DNA of 64,000 bases from Cryobacterium levicorallinum. GTDB lineage: Bacteria; Actinomycetota; Actinomycetes; Actinomycetales; Microbacteriaceae. The translations under genes and the position numbers were made by a program. Where the stretch lies: positions 62,001-126,000 of the forward strand of contig NZ_SOFE01000012.1 in assembly GCF_004402405.1 (NCBI RefSeq), read 5' to 3'. Positions 50,955-59,711 of the stretch are shown here, piece after piece. The first letter of the stretch is position 1. Every line of letters begins with the position of its first letter. The notes beneath the pieces were generated by a model, which was given only the letters and a program-made list of their open reading frames with translations, did no database searches and was not told the DNA's origin.

Positions 50955-51410
50955 CTAGAGAAGTCGGCTCCACGCCACTTCGCGTTGGAGCTGCCCGGAT
51001 TCTGTAAAGAGCCGCACCTGATGCGTTGACGCGAGTGCGATCGCGAGTTCGTTCCTGTCTGCCGAGACGAAGCCGACCTTGTGCCAGAACGGGCCGGATC
51101 GTCGGCTGAAGAGCCAGGCTCGAGTTGCTCCGGATTCGTCGGCTCGGTCCAGCGCGAAGCGCGCCAATTCGAGGCCCTTGCCGCGACCTCGGAGTGCCGG
51201 ATCGACAGCAACGCTGCGAATGAGGACGTGATGGTTGTCGTCGCTGCGCTCGTAGCCGGTGCTGGCGACGATGCGTCCGGTTTCTGCGTCGCGTGACGTC
51301 CACAGTCGCACGGAGGGGGAATTGAGCCCACTGAGCGTCAGGTCAGCGAGTCGAAGGAACTCGGTCACTTCGTCGAGATCCTGGGGAGTCGTGGGCGTCA
51401 GGTGGAGCAT
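50955..51410 (-). CDS. GNAT-family N-acetyltransferase
   Basis: A 151-residue GNAT enzyme: IRSVAVDPALRGRGKGLELARFAL is the acetyl-CoA loop (motif A), and FWHKVGFVSADRNEL the final strand. Substrate unknown. ATG 51410 sits inside a perfect 15-base palindrome (51403-51417) that also contains the only GGAG, 2 bases before the ATG, so initiation may be blocked by a hairpin or the start may lie elsewhere. Confidence 0.75.
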   Translation of the reverse strand: MLHLTPTTPQDLDEVTEFLRLADLTLSGLNSPSVRLWTSRDAETGRIVASTGYERSDDNHHVLIRSVAVDPALRGRGKGLELARFALDRADESGATRAWLFSRRSGPFWHKVGFVSADRNELAIALASTHQVRLFTESGQLQREVAWSRLL

Positions 51411-51417
51411 TGCTCCA
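51403..51417. promoter_or_regulatory. Palindrome enclosing a start codon
   Basis: TGGAGCATTGCTCCA is a perfect palindrome with 7-bp arms. The start codon and ribosome site of the GNAT gene are inside it, so it could act as an RNA hairpin controlling translation or as an operator. Confidence 0.5.
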
Positions 51418-51697
51418 CGATATCGCTCACGTAGATCAACTTGACCGGCACTGCAGGGTTGACTGCGTGTGCCGTGCCATAGTCTGTGGCTGGGGAGCGC
51501 GGGCATCCGTTCTTGAAGAATTTCTTGCGGGCGAGAGAACGGAACGAGTATGGAATACAGCGGCAGTCGCATGATCAACGCAGATGAGATCGCAGCGATC
51601 CGCTGGCCCGGCCACGAGATAGGGCGCGCTTAAGACCCCGGGAAGCATGACGCCCGACCGAGACGGCCAGCAGCACAAGCCTCCGGGGTGATCGTTG

Positions 51698-52375
51698 CTA
51701 CGGCTGGAGGGTCCAGGGCTTGCGCCGCACCAAAACGTGACCGCGACTCGTGCTGAGGCGGGTCCACAGGCCCGACTCGTAGAGCTGCACCGGTTCGTCG
51801 GCAGCGAGAAAGCCGAGGCTGAACGCGGCAAACCCGGCGCCGGTCGGCACGAATTCGAGTCCATCGACCTGACGGCCCCACACTTCGGCGCGCACCCGCT
51901 CGACGATCATTTCGCCGGTTCCTTCCGGAATCGCCGCAGCGACCTCGTCGATGCCGGCGCGGGCGGCGGCTTCGAGATGCGCGGCCGTCGTCTGCCCGTG
52001 CCGGTCCCAGCCCCCCTTGGGCGGCGAGATTCCGGCCCAGGTCACGGTGTTCACCTCGAGGGGAACTGTCACCGTCACCGGCAGGGTCAGGTTGCTGGTC
52101 GTCGATTCGAGCCGTTTGAGGCGCTCGATCAGGGAACGCACCGGCACGACCTTGTCGAGATCGACCGGCGTGGTCAACGCAAAGGTGCGCAAGCCGAGCA
52201 CGGTCGGGCTGACATCGAGCAGGCCGCGCGGGTAGAAGATCGCGGTGTACACCGCGATCACCCCCTCCGATGCGATCAAGCGCACGGAACCATCGAGAAC
52301 GCGACCGGACCGTGACAGAAACACGATCAGATCGCTGAGGGACTGGGAATCGGTAAGAGTGAATGACTGGCTCAT
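51698..52375 (-). CDS. Conserved actinobacterial protein of unknown function
   Basis: 225 residues, no signal peptide, no membrane helix. Features: SLSDLIVFLSRSGRVLDGSVRLIASEG, VIAVYTAIFYPRGLLD, LIERLKRLE and VTWAGISPPKGGW. I cannot place it in a family. Its start is 68 bases from the divergent tesB start, so the two may share a promoter region. GTG 52378 is an alternative start. Confidence 0.65.
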   Translation of the reverse strand: MSQSFTLTDSQSLSDLIVFLSRSGRVLDGSVRLIASEGVIAVYTAIFYPRGLLDVSPTVLGLRTFALTTPVDLDKVVPVRSLIERLKRLESTTSNLTLPVTVTVPLEVNTVTWAGISPPKGGWDRHGQTTAAHLEAAARAGIDEVAAAIPEGTGEMIVERVRAEVWGRQVDGLEFVPTGAGFAAFSLGFLAADEPVQLYESGLWTRLSTSRGHVLVRRKPWTLQP

Positions 52376-52443
52376 CACCTTCTAAACTACCAAGATGCGC
52401 CACGACCGTTGGCCGCGCACGCAAACTTGCCAGAGGAGACAGC

Positions 52444-53319
52444 ATGCACAAGCCGATGGAAGGCCTTCTGGCTGTTCTCGATCTGACCGACACCGGAGCC
52501 CGCACCAACGAAGACATCTTCACCGGCCCTTCCCAGTGGATGCCGCTCGGTCGCGTCTTCGGCGGGCAAGTTCTGGCCCAGTCCCTCGTCGCCGCGATGC
52601 GGACCGTGCCCGATGAACGCCATGTGCACTCGATGCACGGCTATTTTCTGCGCCCCGGTGATGTCAACCAGCCGATCACCTTTTCGGTCGAACGCATTCA
52701 CGACGGACGCTCGTTTTCGACCCGCCGCACCCAGTGCTATCAGGACGGTGTGCCGATCCTGTCGATGATTGCCTCGTTCCAGGACGCCGATGAAGGCCTG
52801 GAGCACCACATCGAGATGCCGGCAGACATTCCCGACCCAGAAAGCCTGCCGACGGCATCCGATTCGCTCGCGCACATCGACCATTCGGTGGCGCGCTACT
52901 GGGCAAGCGAGCGCCCCTTCGATATGCGCCACGTTCCCTCTCCGATCTACCTCAAGGTCAATGGCGAGCACACCTCGCGTCAGGCCGTATGGATGAAGAC
53001 GTTTTCGCCGCTGCCGGACGACCCCGACGTGCATCGCGCCGCGCTCGCCTACGCGAGCGATTACTCGATCATGGAACCGATCTTGCGTCGGCACGGCGTC
53101 GCATGGGCCTCGCCGGGCCTCAAGGTCGCGAGCCTCGACCACGCCATGTGGTGGCACCGCTTCGGCCGGGTCGACGAATGGCTGCTCTACGTGCAGGATT
53201 CGCCGAGCGCGCAGGGCGGTCGCGGCCTCGCCACCGGTAGCATTTTCAGCCGCGACGGCGTACTTCTGGCCACCGTGGCGCAGGAGGGCATGTTGCGCGT
53301 GCCCATAATCCTCGAATAG
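52444..53319 (+). CDS. tesB: Acyl-CoA thioesterase II
   Basis: 291 residues of double hot-dog type: RVFGGQVLAQSLVAAMRTV, HSMHGYFLRPGDVNQPITF with the catalytic region, DGRSFSTRRTQCYQDG, and the second hot dog with HRAALAYASDYSIM and SLDHAMWWHR. It hydrolyses medium- and long-chain acyl-CoA. GAGGAG lies before ATG 52444. It ends 8 bases from the convergent anti-sigma gene. Confidence 0.92.
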   Translation: MHKPMEGLLAVLDLTDTGARTNEDIFTGPSQWMPLGRVFGGQVLAQSLVAAMRTVPDERHVHSMHGYFLRPGDVNQPITFSVERIHDGRSFSTRRTQCYQDGVPILSMIASFQDADEGLEHHIEMPADIPDPESLPTASDSLAHIDHSVARYWASERPFDMRHVPSPIYLKVNGEHTSRQAVWMKTFSPLPDDPDVHRAALAYASDYSIMEPILRRHGVAWASPGLKVASLDHAMWWHRFGRVDEWLLYVQDSPSAQGGRGLATGSIFSRDGVLLATVAQEGMLRVPIILE

Positions 53320-53327
53320 TTCCGCAG

Positions 53328-54038
53328 CTACCAGCTCGGTTTGGACTCCAGCAGCACGCGTTCGTCGGGCATCCACCGGATGTCCACGCTCGCGATATCG
53401 TCTTCGGCGACACTCGTGGTGCCCGCGGCGGTGATCGTGGTGCCGGGGCCGGCAATCCAGCTGGCCACCAGCCTCTCGTCGCCGGCGGTGTCGGTCACGA
53501 ACAGGGCGTAGGGCTGCGGGCCGAAGTTGTTGCCGCTCTTCGCGTAACTGCAGCTCGCGTCGATGCGGGTGCCCCAGTTTTCGCCGGTGAGGCGAAAGCT
53601 CGCGGTGAGCGGACTCGGGACGACGGCGGTCATGGCCACGGCCGGTTCCCTGGCACTGGTGACTCGCTGGTCCAGCCAGCCGGGCACCATCAGGGCAGCG
53701 GATGCCGCGATCGCGGCGGCCGCAAGCACGGCCCCCACCGTGCGCCGGCGGGCCCGCCGGGAGCGGACCCGTGCCTCGGCCAACAGCCGGGGCAGCAGTT
53801 CGGCGGACGGCGATGTGCCGGAATCCACTGCCGCACCGGTCGCGTGACCGAGCTGCGCAGCTTGATCCAGTGGCACCAGAGCGAGCAGCCCGGGCAGCCC
53901 GGCGAGGTGGGCGACGGCCTGACTGCAGGCGGCGCAGTCGTTCAGGTGTCGTTCGTAGTCACGCCGGTCGCCCGGCGTAAGCGCGCCCAGTACGTAGGCG
54001 CCGTCCCAGTCTGCGTACCGGTCAGCAGGAGTGGTCAT
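53328..54038 (-). CDS. Membrane anti-sigma factor (RskA type)
   Basis: A 236-residue protein with a cytosolic zinc-binding anti-sigma domain (ALTPGDRRDYERHLNDCAACSQAV, H-x3-C-x2-C), one membrane helix at about 100-120 (VLAAAAIAASAALMVPGWL) and an extracytoplasmic RskA-like domain. It holds the ECF sigma factor encoded upstream, whose stop it overlaps by four bases, and releases it after signal-driven proteolysis. Contrary to most, a redox signal through the zinc Cys pair is also possible. Confidence 0.85.
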   Translation of the reverse strand: MTTPADRYADWDGAYVLGALTPGDRRDYERHLNDCAACSQAVAHLAGLPGLLALVPLDQAAQLGHATGAAVDSGTSPSAELLPRLLAEARVRSRRARRRTVGAVLAAAAIAASAALMVPGWLDQRVTSAREPAVAMTAVVPSPLTASFRLTGENWGTRIDASCSYAKSGNNFGPQPYALFVTDTAGDERLVASWIAGPGTTITAAGTTSVAEDDIASVDIRWMPDERVLLESKPSW

Positions 54039-54544
54039 CGCTCCGTAACTCCTCGCTCTTGCAGTGCGAGACGCAGGGCTCGCAGGCCATAGTGCAGCCT
54101 GGATTTCACGGTTCCTTCGGGAATATCCAGGTGTCGTGCAGTCTCCGCGACGGACTGGCCTTGATAGTAGGCGTAGACAATGACGGCCCGATGGTCGAGC
54201 GAGAGGTCGGTGAGGGCATCCGCTACCAGCCAGGCATCGAGCAGGGCGTCGGTCTGATCGTCGGTGGGCAGTTCGGGCAGCTGGTCGGTCGGCATCTCAT
54301 GTCGGGCGCGGGCCGAGCGTCGGTCGTCGATCACCAGGTTTCGAGCCACCGTGAACAGCCACGCCCTGGCCGACACCTCGGTCTGATCGAGCAGGCGTGG
54401 CCGGCGCCAGGCGCGCAGCAGCGTCTCCTGCACCACGTCGTCGGCGAGGGCGGTGTCGTGGGTCAGCCTCACAACATAGCGCCACAGAATAGGCCCGTGC
54501 GTGTCGTGGAGGGCACGCAATAGTTCGGCACGCTCATCGGCCAT
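54035..54544 (-). CDS. ECF RNA polymerase sigma factor
   Basis: A 169-residue sigma-70 family protein with region 2 (LADDVVQETLLRAWRRP, SARAWLFTVARNLVID) and region 4 (LSLDHRAVIVYAYYQGQSV, LDIPEGTVKSRLHYGLRAL). Region 3 is absent, as in ECF factors. It is coupled to its anti-sigma gene, and its own promoter matches the divergent Rieske promoter, so it likely activates both. Confidence 0.9.
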   Translation of the reverse strand: MADERAELLRALHDTHGPILWRYVVRLTHDTALADDVVQETLLRAWRRPRLLDQTEVSARAWLFTVARNLVIDDRRSARARHEMPTDQLPELPTDDQTDALLDAWLVADALTDLSLDHRAVIVYAYYQGQSVAETARHLDIPEGTVKSRLHYGLRALRLALQERGVTER

Positions 54545-54561
54545 GGCCTACCTCCCCTGGT

Positions 54562-54588
54562 AACACGGAACCGGGGCCATTGCGGTTC
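54562..54588 (-). promoter_or_regulatory. ECF-type promoter of the sigma/anti-sigma operon
   Basis: On the minus strand GAACC (54588-54584), 16 bases, CGTGTT (54567-54562). The same GAACC-N16-CGT pattern faces the other way before the Rieske gene. The GAAC and CGT elements fit ECF promoter consensus and imply autoregulation. Confidence 0.65.
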
Positions 54589-54608
54589 AATTGACGTCCT
54601 GAAACACT

Positions 54609-54635
54609 GAACCGAACCACCGGCCGCTTCGTTGA
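54609..54635 (+). promoter_or_regulatory. ECF-type promoter of the Rieske lipoprotein gene
   Basis: GAACC (54609-54613), 16 bases, CGTTGA (54630-54635), 50 bases before ATG 54686. It mirrors the sigma-factor promoter 20 bases away on the other strand. Confidence 0.65.
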
Positions 54636-54685
54636 TAGCTGAAGCAGCGCCAACCTACCCGCTAATACGTTCCTCAAGGAGAATC

Positions 54686-55174
54686 ATGGCCCCGGCAATC
54701 AACCTGTCCCGTCGAAGCATGATCCTAGTGGGGGGAAGCGCCGCCGCAGCGGTCGCCCTGGCTGCCTGTAGCAGCACCCCGGATACCGGTACCGCCTCCA
54801 CGGACGCGTCCCCGACCGAGACCGAGAGCGCGACCGATCCGACCGGTTCAGCCACGGATCCCGGCGCGGAAACTGCACCGGCCGGGACCGAGGTCGCCAA
54901 ACTGGCCGATATCCCGGTTGGCGGTGGCATCGCGGCCACCCTCGATGGTCAACCAATCCTGCTCGCCCAGCCGACGGAAGGCACGGTCGTCGCCTTCAGC
55001 GCGATCTGCACGCATCAAGGCTGCAAGGTGGAGCCCGCCGCCACCGAATTCGACTGCCCGTGCCACCAGTCGCGCTACGACCTCGCCACGGGTGAAGTGC
55101 TCGGCGGCCCGGCACCACGCGCACTGGACCGAGTCACCGTCACTGTCGCTGGCGACACGGTTCTGGCCGGTTAA
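54686..55174 (+). CDS. Tat-exported Rieske [2Fe-2S] lipoprotein
   Basis: 162 residues. A twin-arginine signal (LSRRSMILVGGSAAAAVA) ends in lipobox LAAC, followed by a Thr/Ser/Asp linker (residues 33-70). The Rieske domain has both cluster motifs: CTHQGCK and CPCHQSRYD. It is a small electron-transfer protein on the outer membrane face; the partner is not encoded nearby. AAGGAG precedes the ATG. Expression is probably driven by the divergent ECF sigma factor, so this may be its main output. Confidence 0.9.
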   Translation: MAPAINLSRRSMILVGGSAAAAVALAACSSTPDTGTASTDASPTETESATDPTGSATDPGAETAPAGTEVAKLADIPVGGGIAATLDGQPILLAQPTEGTVVAFSAICTHQGCKVEPAATEFDCPCHQSRYDLATGEVLGGPAPRALDRVTVTVAGDTVLAG

Positions 55175-55213
55175 CGATCCCGGTAGGCGCGGCGATCGAT
55201 GGCCCGCGCTGGC

Positions 55214-55684
55214 TCATCGGCGGGCAAACTCGATCGGTTCGTCGAGGTAGGGAGTCCAGGCGGCACGTTCGGCATCGTTGATGCGGCGCGGGCGTTCGCT
55301 CGTCGCATCGACGAGCACGATGGTCGTGTTCGCCCGCGCATACAGTATCTCCGGCGTGACCCCCTCGGGGCTGTACACCTCATAGCAAACGTCGAGGCTC
55401 GCGCCACCGAGCTTACCGAGCCACAGCCGCACGTCGAGCGGCTGACGCAGGTAGGGCACCGGCGCCAGATACTCGATCTCCTGCCGGGCGATCAGCGTCA
55501 GGGTCGCCGCGCCCGGACGCCCGTCGAGCACGGCCGTGCTCGCGCCGATCGCCCCGTCGTCTTCGGTCACCCAGAAGGCCAGGATGCGGGCCTCTTCCAG
55601 CAGGCGCAGCATCTCGGAGTTGTTGACGTGACCGTAGGCGTCGAGGTCGGACCAGCGCAGACGGATCGGTACGTGCAGCTTCAC
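55214..55684 (-). CDS. 4HBT-type acyl-CoA thioesterase
   Basis: A 156-residue single hot-dog protein starting IRLRWSDLDAYGHVNNSEM, with the catalytic Asp of the 4-hydroxybenzoyl-CoA thioesterase family, and YEVYSPEG, YARANTTIVLVDA. Hydrolyses an acyl-CoA of unknown chain. It is 12 bases downstream of ettA in the same direction. Confidence 0.88.
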   Translation of the reverse strand: MKLHVPIRLRWSDLDAYGHVNNSEMLRLLEEARILAFWVTEDDGAIGASTAVLDGRPGAATLTLIARQEIEYLAPVPYLRQPLDVRLWLGKLGGASLDVCYEVYSPEGVTPEILYARANTTIVLVDATSERPRRINDAERAAWTPYLDEPIEFARR

Positions 55685-55696
55685 TTTCTTGACTTT

Positions 55697-57379
55697 CTAG
55701 TCGCGAGTGAGCTTGCGGTAGGCGGAACGGTGCGGCTTGGCCGCGTCGGGGCCGAGTCGCTCGATCTTGTTCTCTTCGTAGGACTCGAAGTTGCCCTCGA
55801 ACCAGTACCAGTTGGCCGGGTTTTCGTCGGTTCCCTCATACGAGAGGATGTGCGTGGCCACCCGGTCCAGGAACCACCGGTCGTGGGTGATCACCACGGC
55901 GCAGCCGGGGAACTCGAGCAGCGCGTTCTCGAGCGAACCAAGCGTTTCGACGTCGAGGTCGTTAGTGGGCTCGTCGAGGAGCAACAGGTTTCCGCCCTGC
56001 TTCAGGGTGAGAGCCAGGTTCAGGCGGTTGCGCTCGCCACCGGAGAGCACGCCGGCCTTCTTCTGCTGGTCTGGGCCCTTGAAACCAAAGGTCGAGACGT
56101 AGGCGCGCGACGGAATTTCGGTCTTGCCGACCTGAATGTAGTCCTGGCCGTCGGAGACGACCTCCCACAGGGTCTTGTTCGGATCGATGCCGCCACGGTC
56201 CTGGTCGACATAGGAGATGTTGACCGTGTCGCCGATTTTCAGCTCGCCGCCGTCGAGCGGCTCCTTACCGACGATGGTCTTGAACAGGGTGGTCTTTCCC
56301 ACACCGTTCGGGCCGATGATGCCGACGATGCCGTTGCGCGGCAGGGTGAAGCTGAGATTGTCGATGAGCATGCGCCCGTCGAAGCCCTTTTCGAGCTTGG
56401 TCGCGTCGATGACCTGGGCACCGAGGCGCGGGCCAACTGGAATCACAATTTCTTCGAAGTCCAGCTTGCGGGTGCTCTCAGCGGCGGTGACCATCTCTTC
56501 GTAGCGGGCCAGACGGGCCTTCGACTTCACCTGACGGCCCTTGGCGTTGGAGCGCACCCACTCGAGCTCGTCGGCGAGACGGCGCGACAACTTCGCATCC
56601 TTCTTGCCCTGCACGAGCAGTCGTTCCTGCTTCTTTTCGAGGTAGGTGGAGTAATTGCCCTCGTAGGGGTAAAGGTGTCCGCGGTCGATTTCGGCGATCC
56701 ACTCGGCAACATGGTCGAGGAAGTACCGGTCGTGGGTGACGGCGATCACGGCGCCGGGATACTTGGCGAGGTGCTGCTCGAGCCACAGGACACTCTCGGC
56801 GTCGAGGTGGTTAGTGGGCTCATCGAGCAGCAACAGGTCGGGTTTCTGCAGCAGCAGCTTGGTCAGCGCTACGCGGCGCTTCTCACCACCGGAGAGGTTG
56901 GCGACCTCGGAGTCACCCGGCGGGGTGCGCAGGGCATCCATGGCCTGCTCGAGCTGGGAATCGAGGTCCCAGGCATCCGCTGCATCGATCGCTTCCTGCA
57001 GAATGCCCATTTCGGCGAGCAGGGTGTCGAAGTCGGCGTCAGGTTCGCCAAGAGCGAGGCTGATCTCATTGAACCGGTCGACCTTGGCCTTGATCGGCCC
57101 GACGCCCTCCTGCACGTTTTCGAGCACGGTCTTGCTCTCATCGAGCTGCGGTTCCTGCATCAGGATGCCGACGGTGTAGCCCGGGGAGAGTCGCGCCTCG
57201 CCGTTGCTGGGGGTATCCAGACCCGCCATGATCTTGAGAATGGTGGACTTTCCGGCGCCGTTCGGGCCGACCACACCAATCTTGGCACCGGGGAAAAAGG
57301 ACATGGTGACGTCGTCAAGAATCAGCTTTTCACCGATCGCCTTGCGAGCGCGGACCATTGAGTAAATAAATTCGGCCAT
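55697..57379 (-). CDS. ettA: Energy-dependent translational throttle protein EttA
   Basis: A 560-residue ABC-F ATPase. First ABC: Walker A GPNGAGKSTILKIMAG, signature LSGGEKRRVALTKLLL, Walker B LLLLDEPTNHLDAES. A basic linker (SNAKGRQVKSKARLARYEEM) is the ribosomal tRNA-interaction arm. Second ABC: GPNGVGKTTLFKTIVG, LSGGERNRLNLALTL, DEPTNDLDVETL. The start MAEFIYSMVRARKAIG is diagnostic. It binds the ribosomal E site and gates elongation according to ATP/ADP. ATG 57379 is the family start. Confidence 0.93.
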   Translation of the reverse strand: MAEFIYSMVRARKAIGEKLILDDVTMSFFPGAKIGVVGPNGAGKSTILKIMAGLDTPSNGEARLSPGYTVGILMQEPQLDESKTVLENVQEGVGPIKAKVDRFNEISLALGEPDADFDTLLAEMGILQEAIDAADAWDLDSQLEQAMDALRTPPGDSEVANLSGGEKRRVALTKLLLQKPDLLLLDEPTNHLDAESVLWLEQHLAKYPGAVIAVTHDRYFLDHVAEWIAEIDRGHLYPYEGNYSTYLEKKQERLLVQGKKDAKLSRRLADELEWVRSNAKGRQVKSKARLARYEEMVTAAESTRKLDFEEIVIPVGPRLGAQVIDATKLEKGFDGRMLIDNLSFTLPRNGIVGIIGPNGVGKTTLFKTIVGKEPLDGGELKIGDTVNISYVDQDRGGIDPNKTLWEVVSDGQDYIQVGKTEIPSRAYVSTFGFKGPDQQKKAGVLSGGERNRLNLALTLKQGGNLLLLDEPTNDLDVETLGSLENALLEFPGCAVVITHDRWFLDRVATHILSYEGTDENPANWYWFEGNFESYEENKIERLGPDAAKPHRSAYRKLTRD

Positions 57380-57384
57380 AATAC

Positions 57385-57945
57385 CTACCAGTCTATTTGT
57401 CGACTGGACCCAACCAGACACAAACCGGTCGAGAGGATCGGCGCGACCACGCTGTGGAAGCCGTCGCTGGCCGGGCCGATTTGACCGATCAGGCATTCGC
57501 CGGCGAAGCGCACGGAGAATTGTACGGAGTCGGCGACGAGATCGGCCTGGGTGCGGTCGAAGCTCACTTCCATCGCGCTGCGGTCGAACCCGCCGGCGAC
57601 GAGGGCGTCGATGTAGGCACGGCCGTCAGCAGCGGGGTTGGCCTTGGTTACCGCCGCGGCCAGAAAGTTGAAGTAGACCAGATTCTCCCCGGCGGTTCCA
57701 GTCGGTACCAGCGCCGGGTCGGGCGCTGGAGTAGCCGAGGAGTCCGGTGTCGCCGACGTAGTGGGCACAGCGGTGGTCGCGGCGGGCTCTGCGGGGACAC
57801 CGGTACACGCGGCGAGGCTGACGCCGAGGAGCAGCGCAGCGCCCACCGCGACCACGGCGGACAGGGAGAACCGCGAGCGGCCGGCGCGCCGACCGGCCGT
57901 AGTCACGACGAACTGATCCTGCGGTTGTGGTTCTGCCACGATCAC
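57385..57945 (-). CDS. DUF6993 lipoprotein
   Basis: About 186 residues. The signal (SLSAVVAVGAALLLGVSLAAC) carries a lipobox, a Thr/Ser/Pro linker follows, and the DUF6993 domain (ENLVYFNFLAAAVTKANPAADG, IGQIGPASDGFHSVVAP) is typical of Microbacteriaceae. Function unknown. GTG 57945 is chosen because GGGGAGAGG lies 6 bases upstream. It lies 5 bases before ettA in the same direction, so the two are cotranscribed. Confidence 0.75.
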   Translation of the reverse strand: MIVAEPQPQDQFVVTTAGRRAGRSRFSLSAVVAVGAALLLGVSLAACTGVPAEPAATTAVPTTSATPDSSATPAPDPALVPTGTAGENLVYFNFLAAAVTKANPAADGRAYIDALVAGGFDRSAMEVSFDRTQADLVADSVQFSVRFAGECLIGQIGPASDGFHSVVAPILSTGLCLVGSSRQIDW

Positions 57946-57980
57946 GTATTGCCTCTCCCCGTCCACGCGCGTGGACGATG

Positions 57981-58511
57981 TTACGAGTCTAAACGCGCGT
58001 AGGCATCCACATCCGCGTCGGTGTCGATCGGTACAAAGCCGTCTCCGGCCGGGTCGACCTGCCCGCGCTCCGCCTCGAACGCACTGGCCGATTCCTCCGA
58101 TTCAGGGGATTCCACCGGGTCCGGCTCAGCCTGATCGGTGCTGGTACGCGAGGGTGCCACAGAGCGCACCGGCGTCGTGGTGTACCAGGTGAGGTCATGG
58201 CCGACAGAGTCAGCAATGATCTCCACGGAAGTTCCGGATTTCTCGGCGTTGGTCCATTTTCGAACGACCAGCCGTCCGGTGACGACAATGTGCTCGCCTT
58301 TGTTGAGCGACTTGCCCGCATTCGTGGCCAGCTGGCGAAAGGTCTTGACGGAATACCAGCAGCTTTCGTCGACGATCCATTCGTCTTTGGCCTGGTTGTG
58401 GTGGCTCTGGCGGGAGGCCAGCCGAAAGGAGGTGATCGGGGTCCCGTTTTTGCCGAAAGTCACACTGGGAACGGTGCCGATGACTCCGGATATCGTGATG
58501 TGGTCGCTCAT
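57981..58511 (-). CDS. ssb: Single-stranded DNA-binding protein paralogue
   Basis: 176 residues. The OB fold occupies residues 1-105 (ITISGVIGTVPSVTFGKNGTPITSFRLAS, WYSVKTFRQLATNAGKSLNKGEHIVVTGRLVVRKW). The acidic tail ends in AYARLDS and lacks the DDDIPF-like tip that SSB uses to recruit partners, so this is probably a secondary SSB rather than the essential one. GGGAGAAACC precedes ATG 58511. Confidence 0.85.
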   Translation of the reverse strand: MSDHITISGVIGTVPSVTFGKNGTPITSFRLASRQSHHNQAKDEWIVDESCWYSVKTFRQLATNAGKSLNKGEHIVVTGRLVVRKWTNAEKSGTSVEIIADSVGHDLTWYTTTPVRSVAPSRTSTDQAEPDPVESPESEESASAFEAERGQVDPAGDGFVPIDTDADVDAYARLDS

Positions 58512-58715
58512 GGTTTCTCCCGGCACGGTTGTCGCGAAGACGCTCGTTGGGCGCTCGACAGAGAGTGAGCGCACACGGCCCGGGAACGACAACTCGTGCC
58601 AGTCTTCGTCGCTCCCGGGTCGCACACTGCGAGTGTGCCGCCCCCATGGGCTGCGACGGATCGATTCAAGCGAATCAGTGGAGAATCCCGCCGACGAGCC
58701 GTTGTGGAGAAGAAA

Positions 58716-59240
58716 CTAGCCGACGAGGTACTCGGAGTACGACTTGCGAATCTTGTTGACTTTCGGCACGGCAACGGCCATGCAGTAGCCCTGCCCGGGG
58801 TTCTTGTTGAAGAAGTCCTGGTGGTAATCCTCGGCATCGTGGTAGTCGCCGAGCGGTTCGATTGTGGTGGTGATGCCGGAGCCCCACCACTCGCTCGCCC
58901 GATCGCGGGCCGTCTCAAACAGCCGCTTCTGCTCATCATCGGTGTAGAACATGGCCGACCGGTATTGGGTCCCGATATCGTTGCCCTGCCGGTTGAGCTG
59001 GGTCGGGTCGTGCAGTGTGAAGAACACGTCAAGGATGACGCTGGCCGGAATGACCTCCGGGTCGAAGGTGACCGCGACGGCCTCGGCGTGGCCGGTACGC
59101 CCGGTACAGACCGCTTCATAGTTCGGGTCGGCGGTGGTGCCGCCGGTATACCCCGACACGACCTCGCTCACACCGCGTAAGACCCGATAGACAGCATCGA
59201 GACACCAGAAACATCCACCTGCGATCACAAAAGTTTGCAC
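58716..59240 (-). CDS. msrA: Peptide-methionine (S)-S-oxide reductase
   Basis: A 174-residue MsrA: the catalytic motif GGCFWCLDAVY near residue 10, VVSGYTGGTTADPNYEAVCTG and HDPTQLNRQGNDIGTQYRS. It reduces methionine-S-sulfoxide in proteins. It lies alone, 204 bases before the ssb gene. Confidence 0.95.
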   Translation of the reverse strand: MQTFVIAGGCFWCLDAVYRVLRGVSEVVSGYTGGTTADPNYEAVCTGRTGHAEAVAVTFDPEVIPASVILDVFFTLHDPTQLNRQGNDIGTQYRSAMFYTDDEQKRLFETARDRASEWWGSGITTTIEPLGDYHDAEDYHQDFFNKNPGQGYCMAVAVPKVNKIRKSYSEYLVG

Positions 59241-59379
59241 TCCTCCACCCTAACTCGTCCGGCGTCGCCGCTGCCGAATGCTGCGTCAGCATCGCCGACT
59301 GTTCGCCGAAAGCGGATGTCGGTGGTCGCCCATACGGTGGATGAAACAACCGCGGCCGGCCGAAGCAGAAGGAGCAATC

Positions 59380-59610
59380 ATGACCACTCTCATCGCACCG
59401 ATCGCCCGCATTCGTGGCCGTGACTTCATCCTCGTGCGCGAGGGACTGTGGCGCGTCGTCGACCCCCTTGGCGCTGTCATCGGCTATCTCGAATGCCACG
59501 CCGGCATCGACGGCGACCGGTACAGCGCCCGCAGAATAGTCTTCGCCACGCGCACGCGCGATCTCGGTGTGTTCTGCCGCATCGAAGACGCCATCGATTG
59601 TTTCCGCTAG
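59380..59610 (+). CDS. Small conserved protein, function unknown
   Basis: 76 residues starting MTTLIAPIARIRGRDFILV, with GLWRVVDPLGAVIGYLE and a C-terminal RIEDAIDCFR. AAGGAG precedes the ATG well, so the gene is real. The beta-rich pattern looks like a small single-domain cytoplasmic protein seen in Microbacteriaceae. No function known. Confidence 0.65.
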   Translation: MTTLIAPIARIRGRDFILVREGLWRVVDPLGAVIGYLECHAGIDGDRYSARRIVFATRTRDLGVFCRIEDAIDCFR

Positions 59611-59711
59611 TGCTCTAATAGGTGCCGCGCTGCACCCATTGGTTCCAATCGCGTGGGGGCACGCCGAGGCTGGTCCCGCAGAACAGAAACTGCGCGGATA
59701 AAATCCTCGAC

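Noticed and set aside
55199..57361. 720-codon plus-strand open frame opposite ettA
   Set aside because: Antisense to unmistakable ABC-F motifs; no start signal or family similarity.
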